NCBI RefSeq assembly: GCF_013839525.1
Contig: NZ_JACDIS010000004.1
Coordinates: 62,001 to 126,000 of the forward strand
Reading direction: 5' to 3'
DNA length: 64,000 bases
Origin: Chthonobacter rhizosphaerae
GTDB lineage: Bacteria > Pseudomonadota > Alphaproteobacteria > Rhizobiales > Pleomorphomonadaceae
Shown here: one piece after another, positions 20,337-28,708 of the stretch
How the letters are laid out: every line of letters begins with the position of its first letter
Numbering within the stretch: the stretch's first letter is position 1
Program-made: the position numbers and the translations under genes
Notes under the pieces: generated by a model
Databases searched by the model: none
What the model was told of the DNA's origin: nothing
Seen by the model: only the letters and a program-made list of their open reading frames with translations

Positions 20337-21299
20337 ATGAGCCCTCCGCCCCCGGCCGCCGCCCTGGCCGACGAGCCCGCCTATGCTCCCGCTCCTCCGC
20401 TTGCCGTGCCTGCCGCGATGAAGGACGGAACCCTCCTCGGGATCCTGTTCATCCTGGCCTCCACGCTCTTCTTCGCGAGCGGCGACATCGCCGCCAAGGC
20501 GCTCACTGCCAGCGTGCACCCGGTCCAGGTGGCCTGGTTCCGTTATCTCATGTTCCTGGTGGTCCTGATTCCGGCGGTCCTTCTCTGGCGCGGCCCGGCC
20601 GCCATCCGGACCCGCCGGCCGCTGCTCCAGATCGCCCGCGGTCTCTGCGTGTCCGTTGCGGCCACCCTCTTCATCCTCGGGCTGCGCTACCTGCCGGTGG
20701 CCGATAACACGGCCATCAACTACCTGTCGCCGCTCTTCATCACCGCCCTCTCCATCCCGCTCCTCGGCGAGAAGGTCGGCCCGCGCCGCTGGGCCGCGGC
20801 CTTCGTGGGCTTCCTCGGCGTGCTCCTGGTGGTCCGGCCCGGGTCGGACGCCTTCCAGGTCGGGGCGCTCTTTCCCATGGGCGCCGCCCTGGTGTGGGGC
20901 TTCGGCGCCATCTTCACCCGCATGCTCGCCGACGAGCGGCCGGAGACGACCCTCGTCTGGACCGGCCTCACCGGCTTCGTCTCCATGGGGCTGCTGGTGC
21001 CCCTCGTGTGGGAGCCGATGGACAGCCATCAGGTGCTCCTCGGCATGGGCAACGGGCTCGGGTCCGTGGTCGGCCACGTGTTCGTGGTGCTGGCCTTCCA
21101 GCGCGCGTCCGCGTCGCTGCTCGCGCCCTTCTCCTACGCCCAGCTCCTCACCGCCACGGGTCTCGCCTACCTGGCCTTCGGCGACGTTCCGGGCGTGTGG
21201 ACCGCGGCCGGCAGCCTCCTCATCATCGGCAGCGGCATCTACACCGCCCACCGGGAGCGCATCCGCCGCGCCGAGGCGGCCCTGAAGCCGGTCCGCTGA
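20337..21299 (+). CDS. DMT-superfamily (EamA) transporter
   Basis: 320 residues with ten predicted TM segments in two EamA repeats, first from about residue 32. N-terminal 28 residues are Pro/Ala-rich and cytoplasmic. Motifs of the carboxylate/amino-acid/amine exporter branch: ASTLFFASGDIAAK, WFRY, VADNTAINYLSPLF, and the second-repeat counterpart SFAYAQLLTATG-like (FSYAQLLTATGLAYLAFGD). Substrate is not determinable. It sits between cobD and cobO without a riboswitch of its own; whether it serves cobalamin metabolism is open. The 246 bp before it show nothing recognisable. Confidence 0.85.
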   Translation: MSPPPPAAALADEPAYAPAPPLAVPAAMKDGTLLGILFILASTLFFASGDIAAKALTASVHPVQVAWFRYLMFLVVLIPAVLLWRGPAAIRTRRPLLQIARGLCVSVAATLFILGLRYLPVADNTAINYLSPLFITALSIPLLGEKVGPRRWAAAFVGFLGVLLVVRPGSDAFQVGALFPMGAALVWGFGAIFTRMLADERPETTLVWTGLTGFVSMGLLVPLVWEPMDSHQVLLGMGNGLGSVVGHVFVVLAFQRASASLLAPFSYAQLLTATGLAYLAFGDVPGVWTAAGSLLIIGSGIYTAHRERIRRAEAALKPVR

Positions 21300-21318
21300 G
21301 CGCGCCACATCCCGCGAA

Positions 21319-21344
21319 GCGGGCCGGCCTGTGCGCCGGCCCGC
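21319..21344. terminator. GC hairpin between convergent genes
   Basis: A perfect 10-bp stem GCGGGCCGGC/GCCGGCCCGC with a 6-base loop lies in the 54-bp gap between the transporter and cobO stop codons. There is no T tract, so it may act as a weak or bidirectional terminator. Confidence 0.4.
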
Positions 21345-21353
21345 CCGCCGCCC

Positions 21354-21971
21354 TCACCACTCGATGCCCGCCTGCGCCTTCACGCCGGCGGCGAAATGGT
21401 GCTTCACCTGCGTCATCTCGGTCACGAGGTCGGCGGCCTCCACGAGCTCCGGCTTGGCGTTCCGCCCGGTGACGACCACGTGGAGATCCGCGCGCCGGCC
21501 CTTTAGCGCCGCCACCACCGCCGCAAGGTCCAGGTGCCCGTAGCGGAGTGCGATGTTGAGCTCGTCGAGCACGAGCAGCCGCACCATCGGGTCCGCCATC
21601 AGGGCCTCCGCCGCCGCCCAGGCCCGCTCGGCGGCCGCGACGTCGCGGGCGCGGTCCTGGGTCTCCCAGGTGAAACCCTCGCCGAGCGTGTGCCAGCGCA
21701 CCTCGCCCAGCCGTTCCAGCACCCGCCGCTCCCCGGTCTCCCAGGCGCCCTTGCCGAACTGGACGACGCCCACGGTCCAGCCGTGCCCGAGCGCCCGCAC
21801 CACGAGCCCGAAGGCGGCCGTGGACTTGCCCTTGCCCGGCCCGGTGTGGACCATCAGGAGGCCCTTCTCGGCGATGGTCTTGCCGGCCACCTCGGCGTCC
21901 TGCGCCGCCTTGCGGGCGGCCATCTTGCGCCGGTGGCGCTCGGCGTCGTCGCTCGGCCCTTCGCTCGTCAC
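21354..21971 (-). CDS. cobO: Cob(I)yrinic acid a,c-diamide adenosyltransferase
   Basis: 205 residues, CobA/CobO family. The ATP-binding P-loop is TGPGKGKST near residues 43-51, with VVQFGKGAWETGER near 69, FTWETQDRARD near 100, LDELNIALRYG near 135 and VVTGRNAKPELVEAADLVTE near 167. It adds the 5'-deoxyadenosyl group to the reduced corrinoid after a,c-amidation. It diverges from the riboswitch-controlled cbt operon. Confidence 0.94.
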   Translation of the reverse strand: MTSEGPSDDAERHRRKMAARKAAQDAEVAGKTIAEKGLLMVHTGPGKGKSTAAFGLVVRALGHGWTVGVVQFGKGAWETGERRVLERLGEVRWHTLGEGFTWETQDRARDVAAAERAWAAAEALMADPMVRLLVLDELNIALRYGHLDLAAVVAALKGRRADLHVVVTGRNAKPELVEAADLVTEMTQVKHHFAAGVKAQAGIEW

Positions 21972-22099
21972 GGCATGGTCCTTTCCGGGTCCTCGAATGC
22001 CCCGGTCCGCCCTATGGCACGAAAGCCCGGCGCGCCGAAAGTGTCACGGCCAGCGCCGTTGACTTCGCCGGCCGTTGCCTCCAAACATCCTCGTCGCGA

Positions 22100-22290
22100 C
22101 GGTCCTTCGCCCACGAAGGTGAAAAGGGAATGCGGCCGGTCCGGACGGGACGACCCGTCGGGTCCGGGAGATCCGCAGCTGCCCCCGCAACTGTGAACGG
22201 GAAGTCGGGTGCCATCAGCCACTGGTCATCGGGGACCGGGAAGGCGGCAGCCGGCGGCGATCCGTGAGCCAGGAGACCTGCCGTCGCCGT
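22100..22290 (+). promoter_or_regulatory. Cobalamin (AdoCbl) riboswitch upstream of cbtB
   Basis: Conserved class elements appear in order: GGTGAAAAGGGAA at 22118-22130, GCAGCTGCCCCCGCAACTGTGA at 22175-22196 (shown here only as landmarks CCCCCGCAACTGTGA), GCCATCAGCCACTG at 22211 (B12-box region) and GAGCCAGGAGACCTGCC at 22265. cbtB starts about 40 bases after it with its own Shine-Dalgarno AAGGAGAG. It should switch off cobalt uptake and the downstream polycistron when adenosylcobalamin is plentiful. Confidence 0.93.
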
Positions 22291-22330
22291 TCGGGAACCT
22301 GATGCCGCCGGTGGGGCGGCAAGGAGAGAG

Positions 22331-22552
22331 ATGATGGCCAAGATGTTCGCCTCCGCCGGCGCCCCTGTTTCCGGCACCCCGATCTCCAGCGCCCAGGCTG
22401 CCGGTGCGTCCCGCGCCGAAGTGCTGCGCGTCGCCCTGGTGGCGGGTGTGTTCGGCGCCGCCCTGGTGTTCTTCACCGGATTCGCCGGCGCCGACGTGCT
22501 GCACGCCGTGGCGCACGACTGGCGCCACGCCATGGCGTTCCCCTGCCACTGA
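22331..22552 (+). CDS. cbtB: Cobalt transporter small subunit CbtB
   Basis: 73 residues with one TM (about 33-53, LRVALVAGVFGAALVFFTGF) and a C-terminal His-rich end HAVAHDWRHAMAFPCH, which is the CbtB signature and probably binds cobalt. It pairs with CbtA just downstream. AAGGAGAG precedes the first of two adjacent ATG codons. First gene after the riboswitch. Confidence 0.9.
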   Translation: MMAKMFASAGAPVSGTPISSAQAAGASRAEVLRVALVAGVFGAALVFFTGFAGADVLHAVAHDWRHAMAFPCH

Positions 22553-22571
22553 CGGCCGCTCCGGCGTCCTC

Positions 22572-23339
22572 ATGCTGAAGCGCGTGTTGTCGGCCGCCTG
22601 CGCGGCCGGACTTGCCGCCGGGCTTGCGACCGCAGCCCTGCAGCACGTCACCACCGTTCCGCTCATCCTCGAAGCCGAGCGCTACGAGACCGCCGTCCTC
22701 GACGGCTGGTCCGCCCCCGAGCCCGGCCTCATGACGGCCGTCGCCGCCCACGGCGACGCCGCTCCCGGCCATGCCCACGGCGAAGGCGTGCAGGCCCACG
22801 GCGGGGGCGACCATGCCCACGGGGGCTGGTCCCCGGCCGACGGCCTGGAGCGGACCCTCGCCACCACGGTCGCCACGGTCGTGTCCGGCATCGGCTTCGC
22901 GCTCGTGCTGATCGCGGTTCTGCTCCTCGCCGGCGAGCGCATCACCGCCCGCACCGCCCTCGCCTACGCGGTCGGCGGCTTCGCGGCCACCGGGCTCGCC
23001 ACCGGCGTCTGCCTCGCGCCGGAACTCCCCGGCAGCGCCGCGGCGGGCGTGGAGGCGCGCCAGCTCTGGTGGATCGGCACGGCCGCCGCCACCGCGGCCG
23101 GCCTCTACCTGATCCTCAAGACGCGGCACGCCGCGGCTTTGCCGCTCGGCCTCGCCCTCCTCGTCGTCCCGCACCTCGTCGGCGCACCGCATCCGGACGG
23201 CTACACGAGCACGGTGCCGGCGGAGATCGCCGCCCGGTTCGCCGCCACGTCGCTCGCGGTCCACGCGGCCTTCTGGGCGGCTGTCGGCCTCGGCGTCGGC
23301 ATCCTCTGGCAGCGCGGCGAACCCCGCGCGGCCGCGTGA
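22572..23339 (+). CDS. cbtA: Cobalt transporter subunit CbtA
   Basis: 255 residues with about five TM segments. Between TM1 and TM2 (residues about 60-88) is a His-rich loop including HAHGEGVQAHGGGDHAHGG, likely cobalt binding. LAPELPG near 155 and HLVGAPHPDGYTSTVPAEIA near 208 match CbtA. The start at 22572 is 20 bases after cbtB. Predicted, riboswitch-linked cobalt uptake for the CobNST chelatase. Confidence 0.9.
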   Translation: MLKRVLSAACAAGLAAGLATAALQHVTTVPLILEAERYETAVLDGWSAPEPGLMTAVAAHGDAAPGHAHGEGVQAHGGGDHAHGGWSPADGLERTLATTVATVVSGIGFALVLIAVLLLAGERITARTALAYAVGGFAATGLATGVCLAPELPGSAAAGVEARQLWWIGTAAATAAGLYLILKTRHAAALPLGLALLVVPHLVGAPHPDGYTSTVPAEIAARFAATSLAVHAAFWAAVGLGVGILWQRGEPRAAA

Positions 23340-23353
23340 GCGCGGAGGCCGCC

Positions 23354-23752
23354 ATGCCGGCCCTCGCCACCGCCCCGCCCGTCGCGGACCAGCCGGTGAC
23401 GGTGCACGTGTGCGTCACCTGCCGGCTTGCCGCCGACGCGCCGGACGGCCCGCGCGCCGGCGCCCGGCTCGCGGCGGCGCTCCAGGAGGCCGCCGGTCCC
23501 GGCGTCACCGTCGTGCCGGTGGAATGCCTCAGCGTCTGCAAGCGGCCGGTCACGGTCGGCTTCTCGGCGCCCGGCCGCTGGACCTACGTCTACGGCGACT
23601 TCCCGCCCGAAAGCGCCGACCTAATCCTCGCGGCGGCGGCCCAGTACGCCGCCGCCCCGCAGGGCCTCATCCCGTGGCGCGAGCGCCCGGAGGCGCTGAA
23701 GCGCGGCGTCGTCGCCCGCATCCCCCCACCCGCAGATCCCGAGGCCGCCTGA
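23354..23752 (+). CDS. DUF1636 family protein, cobalt-cluster associated
   Basis: 132 residues with Cys pairs at C20-x2-C23 (VCVTCR) and in VECLSVCKRPVTV near 58-64, the four-Cys layout of DUF1636, which looks like a thioredoxin-fold [2Fe-2S] or metal-binding protein. Its biochemical role is unknown; genes of this family recur next to CbtA and CobW. ATG 23354 with GGAGG six bases upstream is preferred over GTG 23336, which overlaps the cbtA stop. Its stop overlaps the cobW start (TGATG). Confidence 0.8.
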   Translation: MPALATAPPVADQPVTVHVCVTCRLAADAPDGPRAGARLAAALQEAAGPGVTVVPVECLSVCKRPVTVGFSAPGRWTYVYGDFPPESADLILAAAAQYAAAPQGLIPWRERPEALKRGVVARIPPPADPEAA

Positions 23753-24816
23753 TGTCCTCCGCCCAGAATACTCCCGGCGCCGGCCCGACCGCCGGCAAGG
23801 TGCCGGTCACCATCGTCACCGGCTTCCTCGGCGCCGGCAAGACGACCCTCATCCGCCACGTGCTGGAGGCCGCCAAGGGCCGCCGGCTCGCCCTCATCGT
23901 CAACGAGTTCGGCGACGTCGGCGTGGACGGCCAGATCCTCAAGGCCTGCGGCATCGAGAGCTGCCCGGAGGAGGCCATCGTGGAGCTCGCCAACGGCTGT
24001 CTCTGCTGCACCGTGGCGGACGACTTCGTACCCGCCATCGAGGCCCTGCTCGCCCACCCGCGCCGGCCGGAGCACATCATCGTGGAGACGAGCGGCCTCG
24101 CCCTGCCGAAGCCGCTCGTGAAGGCGTTCGACTGGCCGGAGGTGCGGGCCAAGCTCACCGTCGACGGCGTGATCGCCGTGGTGGACGGCGCCGCCGTCGC
24201 CGAGGGCCGGTTCGCCGACGACCCGGAGGCCGTGCTCGCCCAGCGCGAGGCCGACGCGGCGGTCGACCACGACAATCCGCTGGAGGAGGTCTACGAGGAC
24301 CAGCTCCTCTGCGCCGACCTGATCGTGCTCAACAAGGCCGACCTCCTCGACGGCGACGCGGTGGCGCGGCTCTCCGCCGAGATCGCCGGCCAGGTGCCCC
24401 GGGCCGTCAAGGTGGTGACGACCGCCGAGGGCCGGATCGACCCGGCCGTCCTCCTCGGCCTCTCCGCCGCCGCCGAGGACGACCTCGCCAACCGGCCCTC
24501 GCACCACGACGCGGAGCCGGACCACGACCACGACGACTTCGACAGCTTCGTCGTGGAGATCGGCGCCACCCGCGACCCGGCCGCCCTGGTGGCCCGCCTC
24601 GCCGAGGTGGCGGCGAGCCACGACGTGCTGCGGATCAAGGGGTTCGTCGAGGTGGAGGGCAAGCCCATGCGCCTCCTCGTCCAGGGCGTCGGCAGCCGCT
24701 TCCGCCACCACTTCGACCGCCCCTGGACCCCCGGCGAACCCCGCCGCGGCGCCCTCGTGGTGATCGGCGAGAAGGGCCTCGATCGGGAGGCGATCGAGAG
24801 CGCGCTCGCGGCGTGA
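23752..24816 (+). CDS. cobW: CobW-type GTPase metallochaperone
   Basis: 354 residues, COG0523 G3E GTPase. Walker A GFLGAGKTT at residues 24-32, the metal-binding CXCC motif as NGCLCC (C83, C85, C86), ETSGLA, and NKADLL for guanine recognition. A His/Asp-rich stretch HHDAEPDHDHDDFD near 252-265 is a likely metal reservoir, then the C-terminal CobW_C domain. Position between cbtA and cobN under a B12 riboswitch supports delivery of cobalt to the chelatase. Confidence 0.93.
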   Translation: MSSAQNTPGAGPTAGKVPVTIVTGFLGAGKTTLIRHVLEAAKGRRLALIVNEFGDVGVDGQILKACGIESCPEEAIVELANGCLCCTVADDFVPAIEALLAHPRRPEHIIVETSGLALPKPLVKAFDWPEVRAKLTVDGVIAVVDGAAVAEGRFADDPEAVLAQREADAAVDHDNPLEEVYEDQLLCADLIVLNKADLLDGDAVARLSAEIAGQVPRAVKVVTTAEGRIDPAVLLGLSAAAEDDLANRPSHHDAEPDHDHDDFDSFVVEIGATRDPAALVARLAEVAASHDVLRIKGFVEVEGKPMRLLVQGVGSRFRHHFDRPWTPGEPRRGALVVIGEKGLDREAIESALAA

Positions 24817-24856
24817 GGTGAAGACGCGCGCGGCGTGACGTGAACATGAAGGAGTA

Positions 24857-25180
24857 ACCCGGCGCCCGCCCCCTCCTCCCCGTCATCCCGGCGAACGCCG
24901 GGATCCAGCCGACGGAAAGGCCTGGAAGCGGACGGCGAGACGTGCAGACCGACGCAGGTCGCGGCGGCATGGAGTGCCATTGGATCCCGGCTTTCGCCGG
25001 GATGACGGACAACGGGTGGCGGTCACCGCCTGGGAACGGACCCGGCGCCCGCCCCCTCTCCCCGTCATCCCGGCGAACGCCGGGATCCAGCCGACGGAGG
25101 GGCCCGCGCCGCGCTTCGTCGCCCGCCCGCGACGCCGGCCGCCCCCTCCCCCTCGCGGGGAGGGTGAGGGTGGGGTCCTC
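24857..25180. repeat. Cluster of REP-like palindromes between cobW and cobN
   Basis: The palindrome CGTCATCCCGGCGAACGCCG with GGATCCAG occurs at 24881-24908 and 25063-25090, with a diverged inverted copy at 24981-25007. The first and third copies belong to a longer ~60-bp direct repeat (24857-24916 and 25040-25097) starting ACCCGGCGCCCGCCCCCTC. A different palindrome, CCCTCCCCCTCGCGGGGAGGG region, follows near 25143-25163. The 469-bp gap contains no gene. The hairpins could attenuate or end transcription between cobW and cobN. Confidence 0.75.
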
Positions 25181-25285
25181 GGCCCCCGCCCGGCCGGCCG
25201 GGCGGACGCCCTCACGGACGCCCCGCGTCCCCCACGCCCGCCGTCCGGACCCGTCCGGCCGGCCCATGACAAGGAACCGCCGACC

Positions 25286-28200
25286 ATGCACATCCTGGCC
25301 GAACAGATCCGCTCGCTGGACGAGACCGTCCAGGCGGTGGAGCTCGGCCAGACGCCGGCCGAGGCGGTGATCCTGTCCTTTTCCGACAGCGACCTCGGCC
25401 TCGCCGCCGCCACCCACGCGACCCTCGGGCCGGATGCGCCCACGCTTCGCCTCGCCTCGCTCGCCGCCCTCCGCCATCCCTATTCGGTCGATCGCTACGT
25501 CGAAACGGTCGCGCGCCACGCCCGCGTCGTCATCGTGCGCTGCCTTGGCGGCGCCGACTACTGGCGCTACGGCCTCGACGAGCTCGCCGTCGCGGCCCGG
25601 GCGCACGGCGTCGACCTCGCGGCCCTCCCCGGCGACGGCCGGCCGGACGCGCGCCTCAACGAGGCCTCCACCCTGCCGCCGGAGACGCTGCGGCGCCTCG
25701 CCGGCTGGTTCGACGCCGGCGGCCCGGCCAACATGCGCGCCCTGTTCGGCTGGATCTCCACCCGGCTCGGCCGCCCGGCGCCCCATCCGGATCCGGTTCC
25801 GCTCCCGGCCCTCGGCTGCTGGCCGGAGGCGTGCGGCTGCGGCGGCGCGTGCCGGGCCTTCCCGGCCGGCGAAGCGCCCGCGACGGCACGGCCGGCGGTT
25901 CCAGGCCGCCCCGTCGCGCTCGTCCTCTTCTACCGCTCGCATCTCTCCGCCGGCGACGCCGCCCCGGTCGCGGCCGTCGCCGCCGCCCTGTCCGACCGCG
26001 GCCTCCTTGCCGTCCCGGTCTTCGTCACCTCCCTGAAGGACCCGGCGGTCGTCGCCCCTCTCGAAGCCGCGCTCGACCGGCTGAAGCCCGCGGTCGTCCT
26101 CAACGCCACCGCCTTCTCGGCCACCCTCGGCGACGGCGGCTCCGTCATTGACCGGGCCGGCGTGCCCGTCATCCAGACGCCGGTCGCCGCCACCTTCCGG
26201 GAGGCCTGGGCGGCCGGCGGGCGGGGCCTCTCCGCCGCCGACCTCGCCATGAACGTGGTGCTGCCGGAGGTGGACGGCCGCATCGACGGGCCAGCCCTCT
26301 CCTTCAAGGCCGACAGCGGCCGGTCCGAGGCGCTCCAGTTCACCCGGGTCGTCCACCGGCCGGAGCCGGACGGCGTCGCCCGCGCGGCGGATCTGGCCGC
26401 CGCCTGGGTCCGCCTCGCCGGCACGCCCCGGTCGGAGCGGCGGGTCGCCCTCGTCCTCTCCGACTATCCGGTCAAGGGCGGGCGCGCCGGCTACGCGGTC
26501 GGCCTTGATGGCCCGGCGAGCCTCGCCGCCATCGCGGACGACCTCCGCGCCGCCGGCTACGGCGTCGACGCCCTGCCGCCGCCGGACCGGCTCATCCGCG
26601 ACCTGGAGACCGGCGTGCACGCGGTCGGCCTGCCGCTTTCCGACTACGCCGCCCTCTTCGCCGCCCTCCCGGCCGCCTTCCGCGACGCCGTCACCGCCGT
26701 CTGGGGCGACCCCGCCGACGACCCGGCCGTCACGTCCGGCCAGGACGTCGCGCCCGGCCAGGACGGGGAGGCCGGCGCCTTCCGCTTCAAGGCGCTCGTC
26801 GCCGGCCGGCTCGCGGTCGCGGTCCAGCCGGACCGGGGGCTCCGGTCCGCCCGCGAGGGCGACTATCACGACGGCGCCCTGCCGCCCCGGCACGCCTACG
26901 TGGCCTTCCACCTCTGGCTCCGGCACCGGTTCCGCCTCGACGCCCTCGTCCACCTCGGCACCCACGGCACCCTGGAATGGCTGCCCGGCAAGGCGGTGGC
27001 GCTCACGCCCGCCTGCGGGCCGGCGGCGCTCCTGCCGGCGACGCCGGTCGTCTATCCGTTCATCGTCAACAACCCGGGCGAGGCCGCCCAGGCCAAGCGG
27101 CGCATCGGCGCCGTCACCGTCGGCCACCTGACGCCCCCGCTCGCCCGCGCGGGCGCCCACGGGGCCACGGCCGAGATCGAGGCGCTGCTCGACGAGTTCT
27201 CCGCCGCCCAGAGCCTCGACCCGCGCCGGGCGAAGCGGCTCGCCGAAGTGATCCTGGAGAAGGCCCGGGACTCCGGCCTCGCCGCCGAGACCGGCCTCGC
27301 GCCGGACCTCGACGAAGCAGCGGCCCTCGCCCGGCTCGACGCCTTCGTGTGCGACCTCAAGGACATGCGCATCGGCGACGGCCTCCACGTGTTCGGCCGC
27401 GCGCCGGATCCCGCCCGCGCCGCCGCCACCGCCGAGGCGATCGGCGCGGATCCGGACCGGCTCGCCGCTCTCCTCCGCCGGTCCGCCGAGGCGGAACGGG
27501 CTGGCCTCCTCGCCGCCCTCGACGGCCGCTTCGTGCCGCCCGGCCCGGCCGGCGCGCCCACCGGCGGGCGGCTCGACGTGCTGCCGACCGGCCGCAACCT
27601 CTTCTCGGTCGACCCGCGCACCGTGCCGACGCGCGTCGCCCACGAGATCGGCGCCCGCGTCGCCGAGGAGGTGATCGCCCGCTACCTCCAGGACCACGGC
27701 GACTGGCCGCGCCGGGTCGTGCTCGACCTTTGGGGCAGCGCCACCATGCGCACCGGCGGCGACGACCTCGCCCAGGCGTTCGCCCTCATCGGCGTGCGCC
27801 CCACTTGGGACGCCGCGTCGGCGCGCGTGTCCGGGTTCGAGATCCTCGCCTCCGCCCGCCTCGGCCGCCCCCGGGTGGATGTGACGCTGCGCATCTCCGG
27901 CCTCTTCCGCGACGTCTTCCCCACCCAGATCGCCCTCTTCGACGAGGCCGCCCGCGCCGTGGCGGCCCTCGACGAGGACGACGAGACCAACCCGCTGAAA
28001 GGCCGGGCCGACCCGCGCATCTTCGGCGCCGCGCCGGGCGCCTACGGGGTCGGCCTCTCGGCCCGCATCGCCGCCGACGACTGGACCGACCGGGCCGACC
28101 TCGGCGAGACCTATCTCGCCGCCACCGTCCACGCCTACGGCGGCGCGTCCGCCGAGGCCGCGCCGTCGGATGCCTTCCGCACCCATGTGGCGACCGCCGA

Positions 28201-28708
28201 CGCTTACGTGCACGTGGCCGACCTCCAGGGCCGCGACCTCCTCGACGGCGACGCCTTCGCGGACCACGAGGGCGGCTTCGCGGCGGCGGCCCACGCCCTG
28301 AACGCCGCCCCGGCGCTCTACCACGTGGACGCCACTGGCCCGGCCACGGCCGTCCGCACCGTCCCGGAGGAGATCGCCCGCGTCGTCCGCGCGCGCGCCA
28401 CCAACCCGCGCTGGATCGCCGGTCAGATGCGCCATGGCCACCGGGGCGCCGCCGAGATCGCCGAGACGGTCGGCAATCTCCTGGCCTTCTCGGCGACGGC
28501 GGACGCCGTGGCGGCCCACCAGTTCGAGATGGTGTTCGACGCCACCCTCGGCGACGACCGGGTGCGCGACTTCCTCGTCGCCGCCAACCCCTCGGCCGCC
28601 GCCGCCTGCGCCCGCGCCTTCGACCGGGCGATCCGCCGCGGCCTCTGGGTCACCCGCCGCAACTCCGTCGCCGGCCGCATCGCCGAAACCCTGGAGGCCG
28701 GCCCGTGA
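25286..28708 (+). CDS. cobN: Cobaltochelatase large subunit CobN
   Basis: 1140 residues, the H subunit of the ATP-dependent aerobic cobalt chelatase that inserts cobalt into hydrogenobyrinic acid a,c-diamide together with CobS and CobT (not in this window). CobN/BchH motifs: VIVRCLGGADYWRYG near 73, a Cys patch WPEACGCGGAC near 182, HLGTHGTLEWLPGK near 555, YPFIVNNPGEAAQAKRR near 590 and QMRHGHRGAAEIAETV near 1050. It is somewhat shorter than many CobN proteins but shows no internal break. AAGGAA lies ten bases upstream of ATG 25286. Its stop overlaps the cobG GTG start. Confidence 0.94.
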   Translation: MHILAEQIRSLDETVQAVELGQTPAEAVILSFSDSDLGLAAATHATLGPDAPTLRLASLAALRHPYSVDRYVETVARHARVVIVRCLGGADYWRYGLDELAVAARAHGVDLAALPGDGRPDARLNEASTLPPETLRRLAGWFDAGGPANMRALFGWISTRLGRPAPHPDPVPLPALGCWPEACGCGGACRAFPAGEAPATARPAVPGRPVALVLFYRSHLSAGDAAPVAAVAAALSDRGLLAVPVFVTSLKDPAVVAPLEAALDRLKPAVVLNATAFSATLGDGGSVIDRAGVPVIQTPVAATFREAWAAGGRGLSAADLAMNVVLPEVDGRIDGPALSFKADSGRSEALQFTRVVHRPEPDGVARAADLAAAWVRLAGTPRSERRVALVLSDYPVKGGRAGYAVGLDGPASLAAIADDLRAAGYGVDALPPPDRLIRDLETGVHAVGLPLSDYAALFAALPAAFRDAVTAVWGDPADDPAVTSGQDVAPGQDGEAGAFRFKALVAGRLAVAVQPDRGLRSAREGDYHDGALPPRHAYVAFHLWLRHRFRLDALVHLGTHGTLEWLPGKAVALTPACGPAALLPATPVVYPFIVNNPGEAAQAKRRIGAVTVGHLTPPLARAGAHGATAEIEALLDEFSAAQSLDPRRAKRLAEVILEKARDSGLAAETGLAPDLDEAAALARLDAFVCDLKDMRIGDGLHVFGRAPDPARAAATAEAIGADPDRLAALLRRSAEAERAGLLAALDGRFVPPGPAGAPTGGRLDVLPTGRNLFSVDPRTVPTRVAHEIGARVAEEVIARYLQDHGDWPRRVVLDLWGSATMRTGGDDLAQAFALIGVRPTWDAASARVSGFEILASARLGRPRVDVTLRISGLFRDVFPTQIALFDEAARAVAALDEDDETNPLKGRADPRIFGAAPGAYGVGLSARIAADDWTDRADLGETYLAATVHAYGGASAEAAPSDAFRTHVATADAYVHVADLQGRDLLDGDAFADHEGGFAAAAHALNAAPALYHVDATGPATAVRTVPEEIARVVRARATNPRWIAGQMRHGHRGAAEIAETVGNLLAFSATADAVAAHQFEMVFDATLGDDRVRDFLVAANPSAAAACARAFDRAIRRGLWVTRRNSVAGRIAETLEAGP

